Both the position numbers and the translations under genes were made by a program. A DNA stretch of 64,000 bases from positions 14,624,501 to 14,688,500 of the forward strand of contig NC_092566.1 of assembly GCF_037975245.1 (NCBI RefSeq), read 5' to 3'. Below the pieces are notes generated by a model. It did no database searches. It saw only the letters and a program-made list of their open reading frames with translations, and had not been told where the DNA came from. This document shows positions 1 through 11,669 of the stretch, piece by piece. The stretch comes from Apostichopus japonicus (lineage: Eukaryota > Echinodermata > Holothuroidea > Aspidochirotida > Stichopodidae). Each line of letters opens with the position of its first letter. Positions within the stretch are counted from its first letter, which is position 1.

Positions 1-866
1 GGACGTAGCCAGGAGGAGCAGGGGAGCGACTGCTCCCCCCTTTCAGTGTCGAAAAGAATGTTTACAAACTGTTGTTTTTATTAGAATGGTATTTCGTCAG
101 TGCTCTTTTGATCTTGAATACTCGTCAGCTCCGTTAACTCGATTATAATCGTAGTAACATTTAGGCCTACTGATTCAAATACATAATTAGTTTGGCAGAT
201 GCAATTAGCTAAATTTAGCCTATAGCTTATTTCAAACCTACATTTGGCTACTGCGTAATAAAATATGATATTGCCTACCTAACCCCACTTGATGGAATGT
301 CACGAACCGTATGCACAACGACGTCGACAACGTTCGTTCTCATCCTCTCTATGATTCTTCCTAAGTTGTTGCACGAACAGCATGTTATGAACCTAAGCTA
401 GCAATCGTACGTGATACACACTTCCTATAAATAATTATTACACTGCTAATACACAGCGATAACTATATTTTATTTAGGCCACTGCACATTTGGCTGTCTT
501 ACAAAATATGAAAGTTTATATTGTCCATCAGTTAAGTTCGTCAAATGTATTAAAGTCCAGACATTGGACAATAAACAAGAATCATCCTTCTGGAAAAATT
601 GAAAAAGAGCACTATGTTTGTCTTTCTGATATATTATGTAAAAGAACATGTAAAAGAATTCAAACAGGAAACAAAATCTGCTGATAATATGATATCATAT
701 GATCATGATGAAACTGGCAACAAATTGCACCAGATCGCATCTAAGGACCTTCAATTATTCAAAAATATCTCAAAGGGGAGGGGGACACCCCCTCCCTTTA
801 GACCCCTCCCCCATATCAATCGCAAAAAAGTGCTCCCTCTTTCAAATTCCTGGCTACGTCGTTGGG
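1..866. mobile_element. Nonautonomous DNA element, CGTAGCCAGG-terminus family, cut by window start
   Basis: The window opens with GGACGTAGCCAGG followed by G-rich sequence. It is mirrored by CCTGGCTACGTC near 848-860, preceded by a C-rich stretch. These are the same termini as the intact hAT-like element at 1756-2816, so this is probably a related copy whose left edge lies just outside the window. No transposase is visible; the short ORFs inside are unremarkable. Confidence 0.5.
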
Positions 867-1185
867 ATATACATTGTCTCTATGGTATACAATAAAAACA
901 CGCAATGCTTATCTACGGAAGCTTAAAAGTGCCATCAACATAAGCAAAAAATTTGCCCCATAAGGTACAAATGTATCGCAAAAAGTTCGGAACATAAGTG
1001 CAGTCGCGAAAGATGGGGTGTCTGAATGACACTGACCGTATCGTTGACTATTAGTGCGGGGGGGGGGGGGGGTTCAAGGCAGCAGTCGGAATTTTCTGGC
1101 TCCAAAACTCATCCAGTTGGAATTTCAGCCACTACACCCCCCCCCCCAATCATCAGGCCTTGGCTACGTCCCTGCGCACAACCAG

Positions 1186-1362
1186 CTCTTCCTTTCACAG
1201 TCATGAGAGATCGGAATTAATCAAAATCGAACTCCCCATGTTACCGCCGTATACCATTTGCAAAATGAGTGTTCATGAGTGGTAATCTCTGAAAATTTCA
1301 TGAGCTCCAAATTACTGAAGGGACTTTTCTTTTTGTGGCAATAAGACCTTGGGTGGGGGTGA
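1186..1362 (+). repeat. Dispersed repeat, copy 1 (pair with 7348-7515)
   Basis: About 175 bases from TTCCTTTCACAGTCATGAGA to GGCAATAAGACCTTGGGTG recur in the same orientation at 7348-7515 with small indels. It is noncoding and of unknown family. A partial hAT-type end (TTGGCTACGTCCCTG, near 1160) lies just upstream. Confidence 0.75.
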
Positions 1363-1427
1363 GGGGGAAAGGGGGAGAGGGGGAGAGGGGGAGAGGGGGA
1401 GAGGGGGAGAGGGGGAGAGGGGGGAGT
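1363..1427 (+). repeat. GGGGGAGA minisatellite
   Basis: Six or so near-perfect tandem copies of an 8-base purine unit (GGGGGAGA), giving a one-strand purine tract at the end of dispersed repeat copy 1. Confidence 0.9.
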
Positions 1428-1747
1428 TGTTAACTATATGAAACAATAAAGGTTATCATATTAACAGTTTCTCAATTTGCAGAGACATCTTTAATAACTT
1501 GATATCCCCTTATAGAAATGAAATACTCCAAAAACATGATCCTACCAGCACAAAGATACAGACCTACATAGATAGGCGGCCTATACTGGGTTACCTGTGA
1601 CCAATTCAAAGTCAGTTTGTTTTATCCTGCGCACTAGTGCCATATATGTGCAAAGCTAATGCTGATAATTATACATAATCACGAAGTAAACTCCGTGAGC
1701 CTCAGTCCGTCCATCCGTCCGTATTATTATGATCGATTGTTGAGGTG
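1428..1747. other. No gene seen
   Basis: AT-rich sequence between the minisatellite and the hAT element. No convincing exon or RNA gene is visible on either strand. Confidence 0.5.
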
Positions 1748-1755
1748 CATATACA

Positions 1756-2816
1756 CAGTGGCGTAGCCAGCGGGGGGGGGGGGGGGGGGGCAGGGGGAGG
1801 GAGCCCCCAGTTGAAATGCTCGCCCCCCCCCACTTGCCCCCCCCCCCAATGGAATTATTGACTGAGAAAAAAAACATGAATGCACACTAAATACGTTACT
1901 GGGCCCATGTGCATATTACCATGGTTTTTATGCAATTTTTATTCTTTACCTTTTACCTTATTCTCTATCTGCGAAATTGGGTGGCCAAAATAAAAATCAC
2001 TTCCATGGGAACATTGCCTCGAAAAAGAATTTGACCTAAAGCAGCAGCGCAAAAAACGCCACTGTCTCTGTATTGTCAAATGTGGAAATTAAACGGTCTC
2101 CGCGGCACTCACAAGCGGAGGCTACGTTCAGTTTATGTTCACATGGTTATCCCTGATCCCAGGATTGTGTTCCGAAATGATTCAAACGTGAGGGACGTGT
2201 ATGGCAGAATGAATATCACAGTATTTAGAAACAATTTGCATATTGACTGAAACTTACAACAAGTTTTGCTACGCCTACGCGACCAATCGCGCTGTGTTCC
2301 TTGGGTTAGGTACATTCAACACACAACAAAATAGTATGCGCGAAATTCGTCGATAAGTTCGCAGACAGCCATCAGAATAGGCGAATTAACCTTCGCTAGA
2401 CTGTTTGAGTGAGCCCTAGACAATGAAAAAGAAGGGCCCGAAGGGGGAATGATAACATCTTTTGTTGATGGGGGGGGGGGGTGGTTACACTTCCAGGCAA
2501 GTCAGATATCATGCTGATCATCTTTGAATACTGACAGAAAGCGTAGTCTATTCAGATTTTTAAAGAGAATTATCGATGACTTTTTCAGTGATCTGTTTTA
2601 TCGTTAATAATACCTATGTGGAAATAACATTAAACGTCAGCTAACTAGAGTGACCATATGTACCCTACATTGCTGACACAATACCCGATTTGCCACAGTT
2701 TGTCATGCAAACTGTTTGGTATGTCTTTTGTACTAGCTTAGTCTGCCCCACCAATCAGACCATTAGCCCCCTTCCCACTCCCCCCCCCCCGATGGAAAAG
2801 TCTGGCTACGCCACTG
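1756..2816. mobile_element. hAT-type nonautonomous transposon with intact TIRs and TSD
   Basis: The element starts CAGTGGCGTAGCCAG (1756-1770) and ends with its exact reverse complement (2802-2816). It is flanked by the direct repeat CATATACA at 1748-1755 and 2817-2824. An 8-bp target duplication and CAGTG-type ends are diagnostic of the hAT superfamily. The ends are followed by long G or C runs. At about 1.06 kb with no long ORF it must depend on a transposase from elsewhere. Confidence 0.9.
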
Positions 2817-2824
2817 CATATACA

Positions 2825-3664
2825 ACTGTCACAAAACAATTGTCACTCAACAGCTGTCACTAAACAGCGGTCACAAAGGGGTGTAGGGTGCTCTGGGTAG
2901 AGGTAGCTCCCATTGTGTCTGTCAGCTGCACCCGGTAGCAGGGTGGACAGGCATCACTGGTCCTCACCCATCTCCTAAATCTCTCACGTGTTGGCTCCTA
3001 GCGTCACACCCTGGTTCACCGTCTCAGCTGGCGGGCGAAACCACGTGAGGGGGGGGTGGTGTCATCACGGCATCTCTGGGCGTAAGACTTCCACGTTGAA
3101 GTTACCGGCCAGGGCGAAGCAGTCTCAAGATGGACTCAATCGGCCACGTGATCGTATCCAGGGCGAGCTTTAAACGTTTCATTTCCAAACAGTACTTCGA
3201 TCATGTAGCCTACTTCCAAACATCCGTGTTAAAATTTAATGCGAAGGATTTCCTATACACTAGTTATCGGTAATAGAAATATTGCCATATATTATACTAT
3301 ATGTCAACTTGGAGCAACCAGGTGTGACGTCAGAATAAATTAAGTATTGATTGCTTCGATTTGATACCTCAGGGGATGTAAATTGAACAACATAACCAAA
3401 GACCGTAGTGTTTTCATATTAAAGATGTAACCCAATAAGATGTGACCTACTATTTTGAGTACTAACCGTTTTGCAAAATAATTGTCGAAAAAAGCTCAAA
3501 GGTCGTTTATTATAGTACTTAATCTTATCTTTTAGATTCAAAAGTGATAAATATACCGAATAATGTACACTGCAGATTAACTTAGTGATCAGGAACACAT
3601 AGGTCTAGGCCTATACATACGTCAATAACCTATTACATTCCTAGAAAGTCAACCATTGTCTTAC
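2825..3664. other. No gene recognised; GC-rich patch at about 2880-3172
   Basis: A block that is GC-rich for this window, with short TGTCAC repeats at its left. It could be a fragment of a retroelement untranslated region. The rest is AT-rich. The next exon of the minus-strand HYR gene was looked for here and not found. Confidence 0.4.
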
Positions 3665-3785
3665 CTCACAGATGGACTTTTCCTGTCATCTGTTGCGACG
3701 GGATCCGGCCATGTAATTGTGGCGTGTGTAGACGCTACTTCATGACTACTGTAGCTTGGACAGTAGGTAAACCGTGGGGGGTAAT
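3665..3785 (-). CDS. HYR gene exon 4: N-terminal half of a hyalin repeat
   Basis: 121 bases between acceptor TTCATAAG and strong donor GTGAG|GTAAGA, entering in phase 1 and leaving in phase 2. The translation contains YPPRFTYCP, then ATITWPDPVATDD. This matches the HYR pattern PP-x-cys-pro ... A-T-V-x-W-x-x-P-x-A-T-D. The usual second half (P-x-G-x-x-F-x-x-G ... V-x-Y-x-A-x-D-x-x-G-N) must lie in the next exon, not found in the window. Confidence 0.7.
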
Positions 3786-6700
3786 CTTATGAATCAAATA
3801 TAAGGAAAATAACAAATGAAAATTCACATGATCACATGACCGGACATATATTGTTGGGAATTGGGCAGTCAATGGTATAGGAGATCCTAAAGTCCCGAAT
3901 GAATTAGGTAGGGGCATGAACCTGCAGTGTATCAGGGTAGAGTCAGATGTCAACAAAATGTGTTGCAAGACAGGGATGTTGCCCTGGGGTTGTTAACGCC
4001 GACTCCCATGTAAGGGGAGGGGGTAGTCTCAAATGGTTGCATTCTATTTATTAAAAAAGCAGGCCTAAAATTGTATTTATTTATTTGTTTGCCACAAAAG
4101 TACAAAGTGGAGGAAGTCTTCCGTAAAGCTTAAAAGCTTAACAATGTGGAAGACTCCCTGAAGAAAGAAAAGAAAAGAAAAGAAAAGAAAAGAAAAGAAA
4201 AGAAAAGAAAAGAAAAGAAAAGAAAAGAAAAGAAAAGAAAAGAAAAGAAAAGAAAAGAAAAGAAAAGAAAAGAAAAGAAAAGAAAAGAAAAGAAAAGAAA
4301 AGAAAAGAAAAGAAAAGAAAAGAAAAGAAAAGAAAAGAAAAGAAAAGAAAAGAAAAGAAAAGAAAAGAAAAGAAAAGAAAAAACAAAATATATATATGTG
4401 TATGAATATATACATAGATATAAGTACAAATTAAATGTTCAATATATATATAGTAATTACATATAGGTATAATTTAGTTTTAGTTAGTAACTAGCTATTA
4501 TTTCCTTACAAAACCACTTCTTAAAGGATGTGACTGACTTTTTACTCTTTAAATCGTTCATTAGAAGATTCCATGTTTTTGTTGCACGGTTTTGTAGGCT
4601 TAAAGTTCCAATGGTGGTATTGTAGAGATTATAGTGGGCATGATTAGCATGCCTCGTGTTATGATTATGTACATCTTTGTTACTGGTTAAAAAATTGTCA
4701 AATTGTCAACAATTGTCAAAGTATTCCAAAATACAACAAATCTAATCAGCAGTTCAGTGAGAGAAAAAATAGCCGTTTAGACCTAACCAGAGTCCTATAC
4801 ATTGTAGTCCAAATTTGCCTTAGAGTGCACGCAATTGTTTCATATTGTTTCCTAGCAGAGACTATGCATTGGAAACGTAATAAAAGAAAGAATACAAGGC
4901 AGGTTCTTGAGTATACTTTTGAGTCAATAATTTATACACATACCTGGACGCGGTGCAGGAGACCTTCGAGTCGAACTACTGCTCGAACAACCTTCTGTAG
5001 AAATCAAAAGATGAAATATCATATGTCAAACGTGTCTAAAGTGGGGTCCGGGAAGTGGGGTCCGGGAAGTGGGGTCCGGGAGGTGCCTGTAGCATATCAT
5101 CCGTCCTATCACTGAGATAAGAAATTATTATCTAACTGCCATAACTGTATTTTGTTAATTCATACAGTCCTATTTACAAAGAATCATAAAACAAAATAAT
5201 TCAGTTACATGTAGGTTGAGCTCTATAGGGAATAACAACTAATAAATATGAAAACTTGTCTAGATTATTAATTAGTTTCTTCAAGTTATAAACTATTGAT
5301 ATGAGCGAAATGCTTTAAAGAAACATTGAGAGCTAAACTGATTGTATAAATTAATGAAATTTAACATTCTATTCAACTTACTTGTATTTGGCGTAAGAAT
5401 AACTAAAATCGAAAAGATCGCCACAAATTTGATTATCAACAACATAGCGATAACCAGATATACTAGGTTAACAGCTGTCAGTAGATATATGCTATAACCG
5501 TATCATGCAATCATATAATGATATGCAACCTTCAGTAAGTCCCCCTCTTTAGACAATACTCAAAGAAATATGCAGATCAACGCTTGCTTTTATTATGAAG
5601 ATATACAATAATATGTCCAGCTGTTTTCTATTTAATGTTTTCTCATTTCCGAATCCAGGGCTAGCGTCTGTAGTGATTTTAAAGCCTGGGAAATAGGAAG
5701 GAAATATCCCTTACATGAACCTGACCAAAAAAAATGTTTTTTTTTTGTTTAATGTATAAATAGTACCGTTTAATCCATTTTATGATTTTGAACGTTTCCT
5801 TAAATAAGTAATAAAAGTAGCCTATCATACCGCATCAGTCTTAATTGCTAGAAATCACCTGTTTCGGCAATATCAAGACAATCTGGGAACCTTGATCAAT
5901 TATGATCACATGACCTTACTCGACAGTTCGACATCCGGATTAAATCCTTCCTTTGCTTGCTGCTGGTATATACTCCAACTTCTCTATCCAGGGCGGACTC
6001 TATAGGAGATGCTTATGGGGTAAAATGTATCAATCTAAATCAGTAATTAAATATAATAATCAACTTATATTAATATGTTCGATGTATGCTAATATACAAC
6101 ACGATAACATCACGTTATAGTATCCTTATTATTGTCTTGTCATCTTTATAGACACTTTTTGAGTCATATCAGTAGTCATATGCAAATCGACAAAGTATCG
6201 ATCTGTCGATTTGACCTCATTTTGAACGGAAATTTGGTCAACGTGTAATGATCTGCATTGTTATGGAAAATTAAGTATATTAAAACAGGATCGATAATTT
6301 ACCACCATCCGATGCCAAAAAAAAATAGATGGTTTAGATTAAAGGTCAAAACAAAAACTTGTTTCTTCATGTATTGCTGTAATTATGATAGTTGATGAAA
6401 TGTTATCTCTATATAAATTATAAACTCAACATATCTCGTATAGTCACGAATATGCAACAGATATTGTCTCTGACACGGCGAACTTCATTTGGTGGCAATC
6501 TAGGGAGATTCATTCTGCTCAATCTACACATAGTGGTTTAGAATATCCCTGCTTACTAACGATATTGTTACAGCTCCATGATAGACTAGCTTAAATATTA
6601 AGTATTATATAGTCCAATCAGTATAGGCTTTCTCATATTACGCAACTTGCAAAAGAAATACACAGAATCTATCTATAAAAAAAATATAAATAAAAATTAT

Positions 6701-9700
6701 TAATCAGAACTAATTTTTATAGGCCTATATAAAACGACTTACCTGATGATTGATTTAATTATTCAGCTGTAGGATAAAGGGTCAACTTTCTTCAAATTCT
6801 CCTTTTCCTTTTTTTTTTCTGTTTTCTTTCGTAACGTCTATACCGATTTTTCGTTGCTAACGTATTCTCCCTTTTATGGGAGGCCAAACTGTAGCGTTTA
6901 CCAGTATATATGATTTGTCAAGATTCGTCGGTATCAAATGTTTCGCTTTGTTGTGTAACACATTTGATGTGTTTTATAACGGTTCAAAAACGGTTTACGC
7001 GGTATACGTTTCATACTAAAGAAAATTGCGCTTATAGCAAAGGTTGCGGAGGAAAAAATGCTTGACAAAAATATCCATAGGACAATAATGACCCCCCCCC
7101 CCCTCCTCTCTCCTTCTTATCCCTCATATAGGCCTGCAAACAACATCAACAAACTAAACGGGGACTTCCTTTTGGCCGAAGTAATTCCAACTAATCCAAC
7201 ATATAACATGCCCAAAAAACTTTCATTGAAAGTTTAATATTGAAGGGTGGTATGTTAACATGTCGCGTTGCTATAGGAACGAGCAGCATCGTCGTCACGT
7301 GGGATTTCTTAACTTCTTTAAACACAAAACGAGTTACGCACGGCCAGTCCTTCCTTTCACAGTCATGAGAGATCGGAATTAATCAAAATCGAACTCCCCA
7401 TGTTATACCATTTGCAAATTGAGTGTCCAGTGTTATTCTCTGAATATTTGATAAGCTCCACCTTATACTAAAGGGAATTCTGTTTGTGGCAATAAGACCT
7501 TGGGTGTGGTTGGGTTTGGGGTGGGAGGTGTAGATGGACGGTGGGTTTTGTAATGACTACACTACATATCGTAGTGAAACAGGTGAGGCATACAAACTGA
7601 ATGTGGTAGTGCTAAAAGAGAGTGTAGAAAGTTTAATCATCGATGTACACTCTTGGAGCATTAAGTGGTATAGTCTGCTCCTAATTTCACTTTCTGCGTT
7701 ATTTTGTCTATTTTTACATTTTTAACTCGTACCACATGGTAACTCGCAAGTGACAGTAGTCTGCACAGGAGAGGGACGGTAGCCTATAGCAGCGCTCCTT
7801 ATTCAGACAGACCATCATTGTGAAGGGGGCAAGCAACAGGAATTAGCTAAATCTGTTTTATCAAATCTGTGCATGTCGTTTACATGTTTCAGACTATAGT
7901 TTCTGTTAGACATGCAGGTTCCACATGTAGGCTATATGTAAATGACTTACGTCACGGAATGAGCACCAGCCGTCGGTTCCGCCCACGTGACAGCCCCAGA
8001 TGTGGCTGGTACTTCGATTGTCCCGAGGTCACCGGGGCAAGAAGTAAATTTCGGAGCTTCAGAATGTATGAGAAATGGTATATGAGATTAATGTATAAAT
8101 ATTAATGGCGACTTCACTTGTAATTCTCAATCATTTTTTGCAGTGTCCCCATGTCATACTTAATACCGTGCTTAACAGTTATTTTGGTTATAGCACGTGG
8201 AGATGTTGTACCATTGGGCAGTTGTATAGAAGGTGGCCTTGTGAACCAGGGGCGTAAACACGTACATATAGCCTAGCTACGTCTGGGGAAAGTTGATTTC
8301 CATTTGGGAAATGATATACTTTATTAGCTCTCTTCTTGCACACGACTGAAGAATTGTTTTAACAGTTTTTACAGGCCCGTATGCATGCCGATTTTCTATG
8401 GAATGTTGCGTTTACCCTTTTAAATGATAAATGGTTGGTGGTGCGTATATTCATCCGTCAACCACCTCTATGTATATGGGCATGATAATGTATGTATGTA
8501 TGTATGTATATTAGATCCTCCTGCAAGCAGGAACTCGCGAAGAAGCCTAATTGGCTTATCAAAGCCGCAAGCTGACCGAAGTCAGTCTCTCACATTCATA
8601 TTTATACGTCCATGATTATGAATTGTTAATTGTCAACATTGTGATATCATAAGCGACTTGTTAGTGAAATTAAAGAAATGTATAGAATTTGCCAGTGTTG
8701 CTTCTTCTTACATCAGACTGGTATACTGGACAAACGTTCGTCTGATAAATGACAGTTTTATTGATGTAAATTGTATCCAAACCTTTAACCCCAGACTGAT
8801 AAATCAAATAATGTATTGTATCGTCTAAGGCAAAAAAAAACAACATAAATTTGAAAATCAATTTTGACAATCTAACAAAATAAACGAAAGTAAATCGAAC
8901 CTGGAGGTGGCGGTGGCGGTCGCGGTGGTGGAGCACGCCTTCTTCGACGTCTTCGCCATGAATCTGAAAAAGTAAGAAATTCACATCTTTTTAGTAATAT
9001 ACGTACTTAGAGTTTAATTTATTATTAATTTTGATATTTCGTATATCATCATGTGAACAAAAAAATTCCACAACCCAAAGCCATGAAATGATATTACGTA
9101 TTGAAGATATTGAAAAAAAAAAGAAGAAACATTTATTTTAAGGGCCTTTTAATCAATACATTCGCTTTAATACGTGACGAATGGCGCAAAAACTCACAAC
9201 GTGTGGATTTAGTCGTGTATAGCTGACGAAAGTCGAGGCCCGAGCTATTAATTGCAATGTTCTACAGTCGATGGAAGTATAGGCTACATTGAAACCGTGA
9301 CGTAGTCAGGTAGTCAACAGCCTGGACCTCAAGACAGGCAATGCGTCCAAACTAGCCTATATATATAATGTCGGAGGAAGGTGTGTTCACGGATTTACTT
9401 ATTATGATTATTTATGGAGGTCATTAAGATTCATAGGGGTATTGAAGATCATGATGTTATGGAAAAGGCAAGGTTTGAGTTCGGGAGGGGGAGGAAGGGA
9501 ACAATAAGGTTAAGGTGATAAAAAATGATCTCCTGGGACGGATATACTCCCTCGTGTAAATCCTTGCTGTGAAACTTATTGCCGCTGGTACATTCCCCTC
9601 GCACCCCCCCCCCCCCCCTCCGGCTCACTAATGTCAGGGGTCTCGGTGCATTAATTAATCCCCGACCCGACGCTTACATTAAATTCATATTTTTAGATGC

Positions 9701-11669
9701 CAAAAAATAACTTTACCCCTGAGATGTATCTGTTTTTTTCAATCTGTCCTCACATGAGAGCACACACATATAATGTCCGCACTAATTGTGTTACACATTT
9801 GCAATGTCGTGGGATATCACTTTTTACCCAGTGCAGTCACGAGGAATATTGTTTAATCTTACTGCATCTCGGTGAATGGTGAATTTGCCAATATAACAGG
9901 CTATTGCTAATAATTCTGCCTCAATGTACACGTCTGGCACCGTACACCACTTTCCAAGCGCATCTCTCGTATTTAGTCATGGTACTGTATAAGCCCCCCC
10001 CCCTCCCCTCCCTCCCTATGGGCGTCGAAAGCCGGGTCAAACCAAGGGCAATTTTGTCACAGGAACCGATGTCTTAAGTTTCCATGTTCCTCATTTCCTG
10101 CATTTGAAGTTAATTGTCTGTGAAATATAAGCGACTTAATGGCTTATTTTGTGCGGTATATTTTTTTCTTCTACCTCTCCTCTTCCCCTGTTGCTTTCTT
10201 CTCACCATCCCTTGTCTAGACTACTTATAATCCCCTTTCATCTATCTCATTGTGTTCACCGTGCTCATTAACCTGTCTGTTTTCTGTGCGTGTTTTTGTC
10301 CCCTCTGTTACTGTAACTTGTCATTTAGCCTCTGAAGAAGATCCTATTAGGATCGGAACGTCAGGCCAACTTACTTTTACACAGTATATTTTTCTTTGTG
10401 TATATTAATATTCTCGCACGGACTGTAACCGGACTGTAACCTCCAAATTACATTGTTAATTGTGTAATCTTTGACGTGAATTGAGAACAATGAGGAGACA
10501 ATAGGAAGTACTAACTATCACGGTTTGCCATTAATAACTACCGAGCTAGATAGAGGTGTCGCATTAGATAGGAAACGATGTAGACCGATTTGAATCGGTA
10601 TATACGTCGATTTAAATTGACACTTATTATTATTGTTGGCCGTGATTACATAGAAATGGCCCGTAATAATGACATAATTCCCAGGAGAACGTATTTTCAA
10701 CATTATTAGGGGGATTTCCTATTCATCTTTCTATTTTTTTTAAAATTATTATTGTTTTTTTTTTTTTTTTTGAAAGGAACAATGTTAACAAGACATTCCC
10801 ACTCGATTCTATACATTAAATGTTTATTTCCACCGCATAGAAGAGATTTAGATAGTCCCTGAAGGTCAGATGTTTGGCAGGAATATGGTATTTTATATAA
10901 TGCCTTATACAGATGCAGAAACAAATTGGAACCTCTATTCCTGATTAATTAAGACCATCTAATTCGGGACAGGAATTACGTAGGAGCTGAAACGCTATTT
11001 GAGGCTTTATTAGCCTAGCTACTTTGTTTTTGTTTTACTTTCCTTTCTATTCTTTTGTTTTGTAAATCACCGGGATATAAAAGAATTTCCACTCCCCATT
11101 AATATTGTTGTGTTTCCACGAACCATACCTCCACCCCCCCCCCCCCCACCCAACCTCTCCCTGACCATGTGAATGTGCACGCAACGAAGATAGCTCCTTT
11201 GGTGTGGTTGTTATATGCTGGATAATATACCATCTTCATTGACCACTTTTTACCTCAAGACGACATCTTTCGCGCTCCGGCCAAAGATCCATAATAGAGT
11301 CTTGCTTTAATAAACGTACTTACGCTATGTGGTTAACGAGCGTTTTTTACCTTACCATGTGTGAAATCTTTCGAAAAGGCCCTGAACTTAATCTCGATAT
11401 TTCCCTGTTTCTAAATACTACCTATAATTTCCTAGGCCTACAAGAGAGGGACAACATGCTCAAGTAATATCACGTGATGGGATAATCTTTCATACTCTTT
11501 TAAGTTAAGTTATAAACAATTTACTGCGTAGCCTATAATTTATGTCGTAGAGCTGTACATACTAGACTGAATATAGGACTATGTATAATGTGTCACTGAA
11601 CTTACGTGCAGAAGGAAGCATCAACAAAATGCTCAAAAGGAGTAGAAGAATCCGCGAGCAGAGTTTCAT
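3665..11669 (-). CDS. Secreted HYR-domain protein gene (5' four exons, partial)
   Basis: This gene was reconstructed by hand on the minus strand from exons 11606-11669, 8901-8963, 4944-4994 and 3665-3785. Translation gives a Leu-rich signal peptide, a seven-Arg plus Pro-rich stretch, a Ser/Arg/Pro stretch, and then a sequence fitting the first half of a hyalin repeat (HYR, an Ig-like extracellular module named from echinoderm hyalin). The first three exon junctions are all phase 1, and the reading frame stays open through all four exons, which is unlikely by chance. The HYR domain stops about half way, so at least one more exon is expected to the left. Weak points are the GTTCGA donor of exon 2 and the lack of any stop codon or transcript. 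Function is unknown; a secreted or extracellular-matrix role is inferred from the signal peptide and HYR family. Confidence 0.6.
3970..4035 (+). repeat. Dispersed G-rich repeat (GCCCTGGGgTCGTT...CCCATG type), copy 1
   Basis: A stretch of type 'gtgtagccctggg..tcgtt..aaccgattcccatgt(aag)gggagggggg' occurs here and near 25015-25090, 33600-33690 and 34800-34865, in one orientation. It is a shared interspersed repeat fragment; the family is not recognised. Confidence 0.55.
4162..4384 (+). repeat. (AAAAG)n microsatellite, about 220 bp
   Basis: An essentially perfect AAAAG pentanucleotide array, followed by a short AT-rich tail. Open frames on both strands are artefacts of the repeat. It lies in intron 3 of the minus-strand HYR gene. 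Confidence 0.98.
4944..4994 (-). CDS. HYR gene exon 3: Ser/Arg/Pro-rich micro-exon
   Basis: 51 bases between acceptor TTCTACAG and donor CCAG|GTATGT, phase 1 on both sides. It reads Gly-Cys, five Ser, Thr, Arg-Arg, Ser-Pro-Ala-Pro-Arg-Pro. The junction codon to the next exon gives Asp, leading into the Asp-Tyr-Pro-Pro start of the HYR module. Confidence 0.6.
5041..5083 (+). repeat. 14-bp tandem repeat, three copies
   Basis: GTGGGGTCCGGGAA is repeated three times with one change in the last copy, directly upstream (minus sense) of HYR exon 3. Confidence 0.85.
7348..7515 (+). repeat. Dispersed repeat, copy 2 (pair with 1186-1362)
   Basis: It shares long identical runs such as TCATGAGAGATCGGAATTAA and GGCAATAAGACCTTGGGTG with copy 1, with internal small deletions. 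Confidence 0.75.
8901..8963 (-). CDS. HYR gene exon 2: Arg7/Pro-rich micro-exon
   Basis: 63 bases, acceptor TTTTTCAG|AT, read as 2 bases + 20 codons + 1 base. The residues are Ser-Trp, seven Arg, Ala, three Pro, Arg, six Pro. This would be the N-terminus of the mature protein. The donor (CCAG|GTTCGA) is weak, so the exon end could differ. The GC-rich triplet composition stands out sharply from the AT-rich flanks. Confidence 0.5.
8964..11605 (-). other. HYR gene intron 1
   Basis: Intronic sequence with C-runs at 9605, 9994 and 11135, a hammerhead-like motif near 10330, and no further convincing exon. Confidence 0.45.
10328..10370 (+). ncRNA. Hammerhead-ribozyme-like motif, probable Penelope-like element remnant
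   Basis: CTGAAGA (10332-10338) is followed by a perfect 5-bp hairpin GATCC/GGATC with loop TATTA, then GGAACGTC. This resembles the CUGANGA - stem II - GAA core of hammerhead ribozymes carried by Penelope-like retroelements. The final core is GGAAC rather than GAAAC, so activity is doubtful. No associated reverse transcriptase was found. Confidence 0.3.
11606..11669 (-). CDS. HYR gene exon 1: signal peptide
   Basis: ATG at 11669-11667 opens a short Lys/Cys/Arg head followed by a run of Leu and Ile ending Leu-Pro-Ser-Ala, a typical signal-peptide profile of 21 codons. The exon ends with one extra base at a strong donor (C|GTAAGT, phase 1). Cleavage near the end of this exon is expected but not certain, because Pro sits at -3 of the obvious site. 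Confidence 0.6.

Larger units (their letters stand above)
4995..8900 (-). other. HYR gene intron between exons 2 and 3; no other gene seen
   Basis: AT-rich intronic sequence with the second copy of a dispersed repeat at 7348-7515. A minus-strand segment near 5929-6010 stays open between plausible splice sites, but its phases do not fit the neighbouring exons. Confidence 0.5.

Noticed and set aside
4077-4466. Four overlapping open frames of Lys/Arg/Glu or Phe/Leu/Ser
   Set aside because: All are translations of the AAAAG array.
5929-6002. Possible extra HYR-gene exon on the minus strand
   Set aside because: Open between plausible splice sites, but its exit phase does not fit exon 3 and the sequence has no family resemblance.
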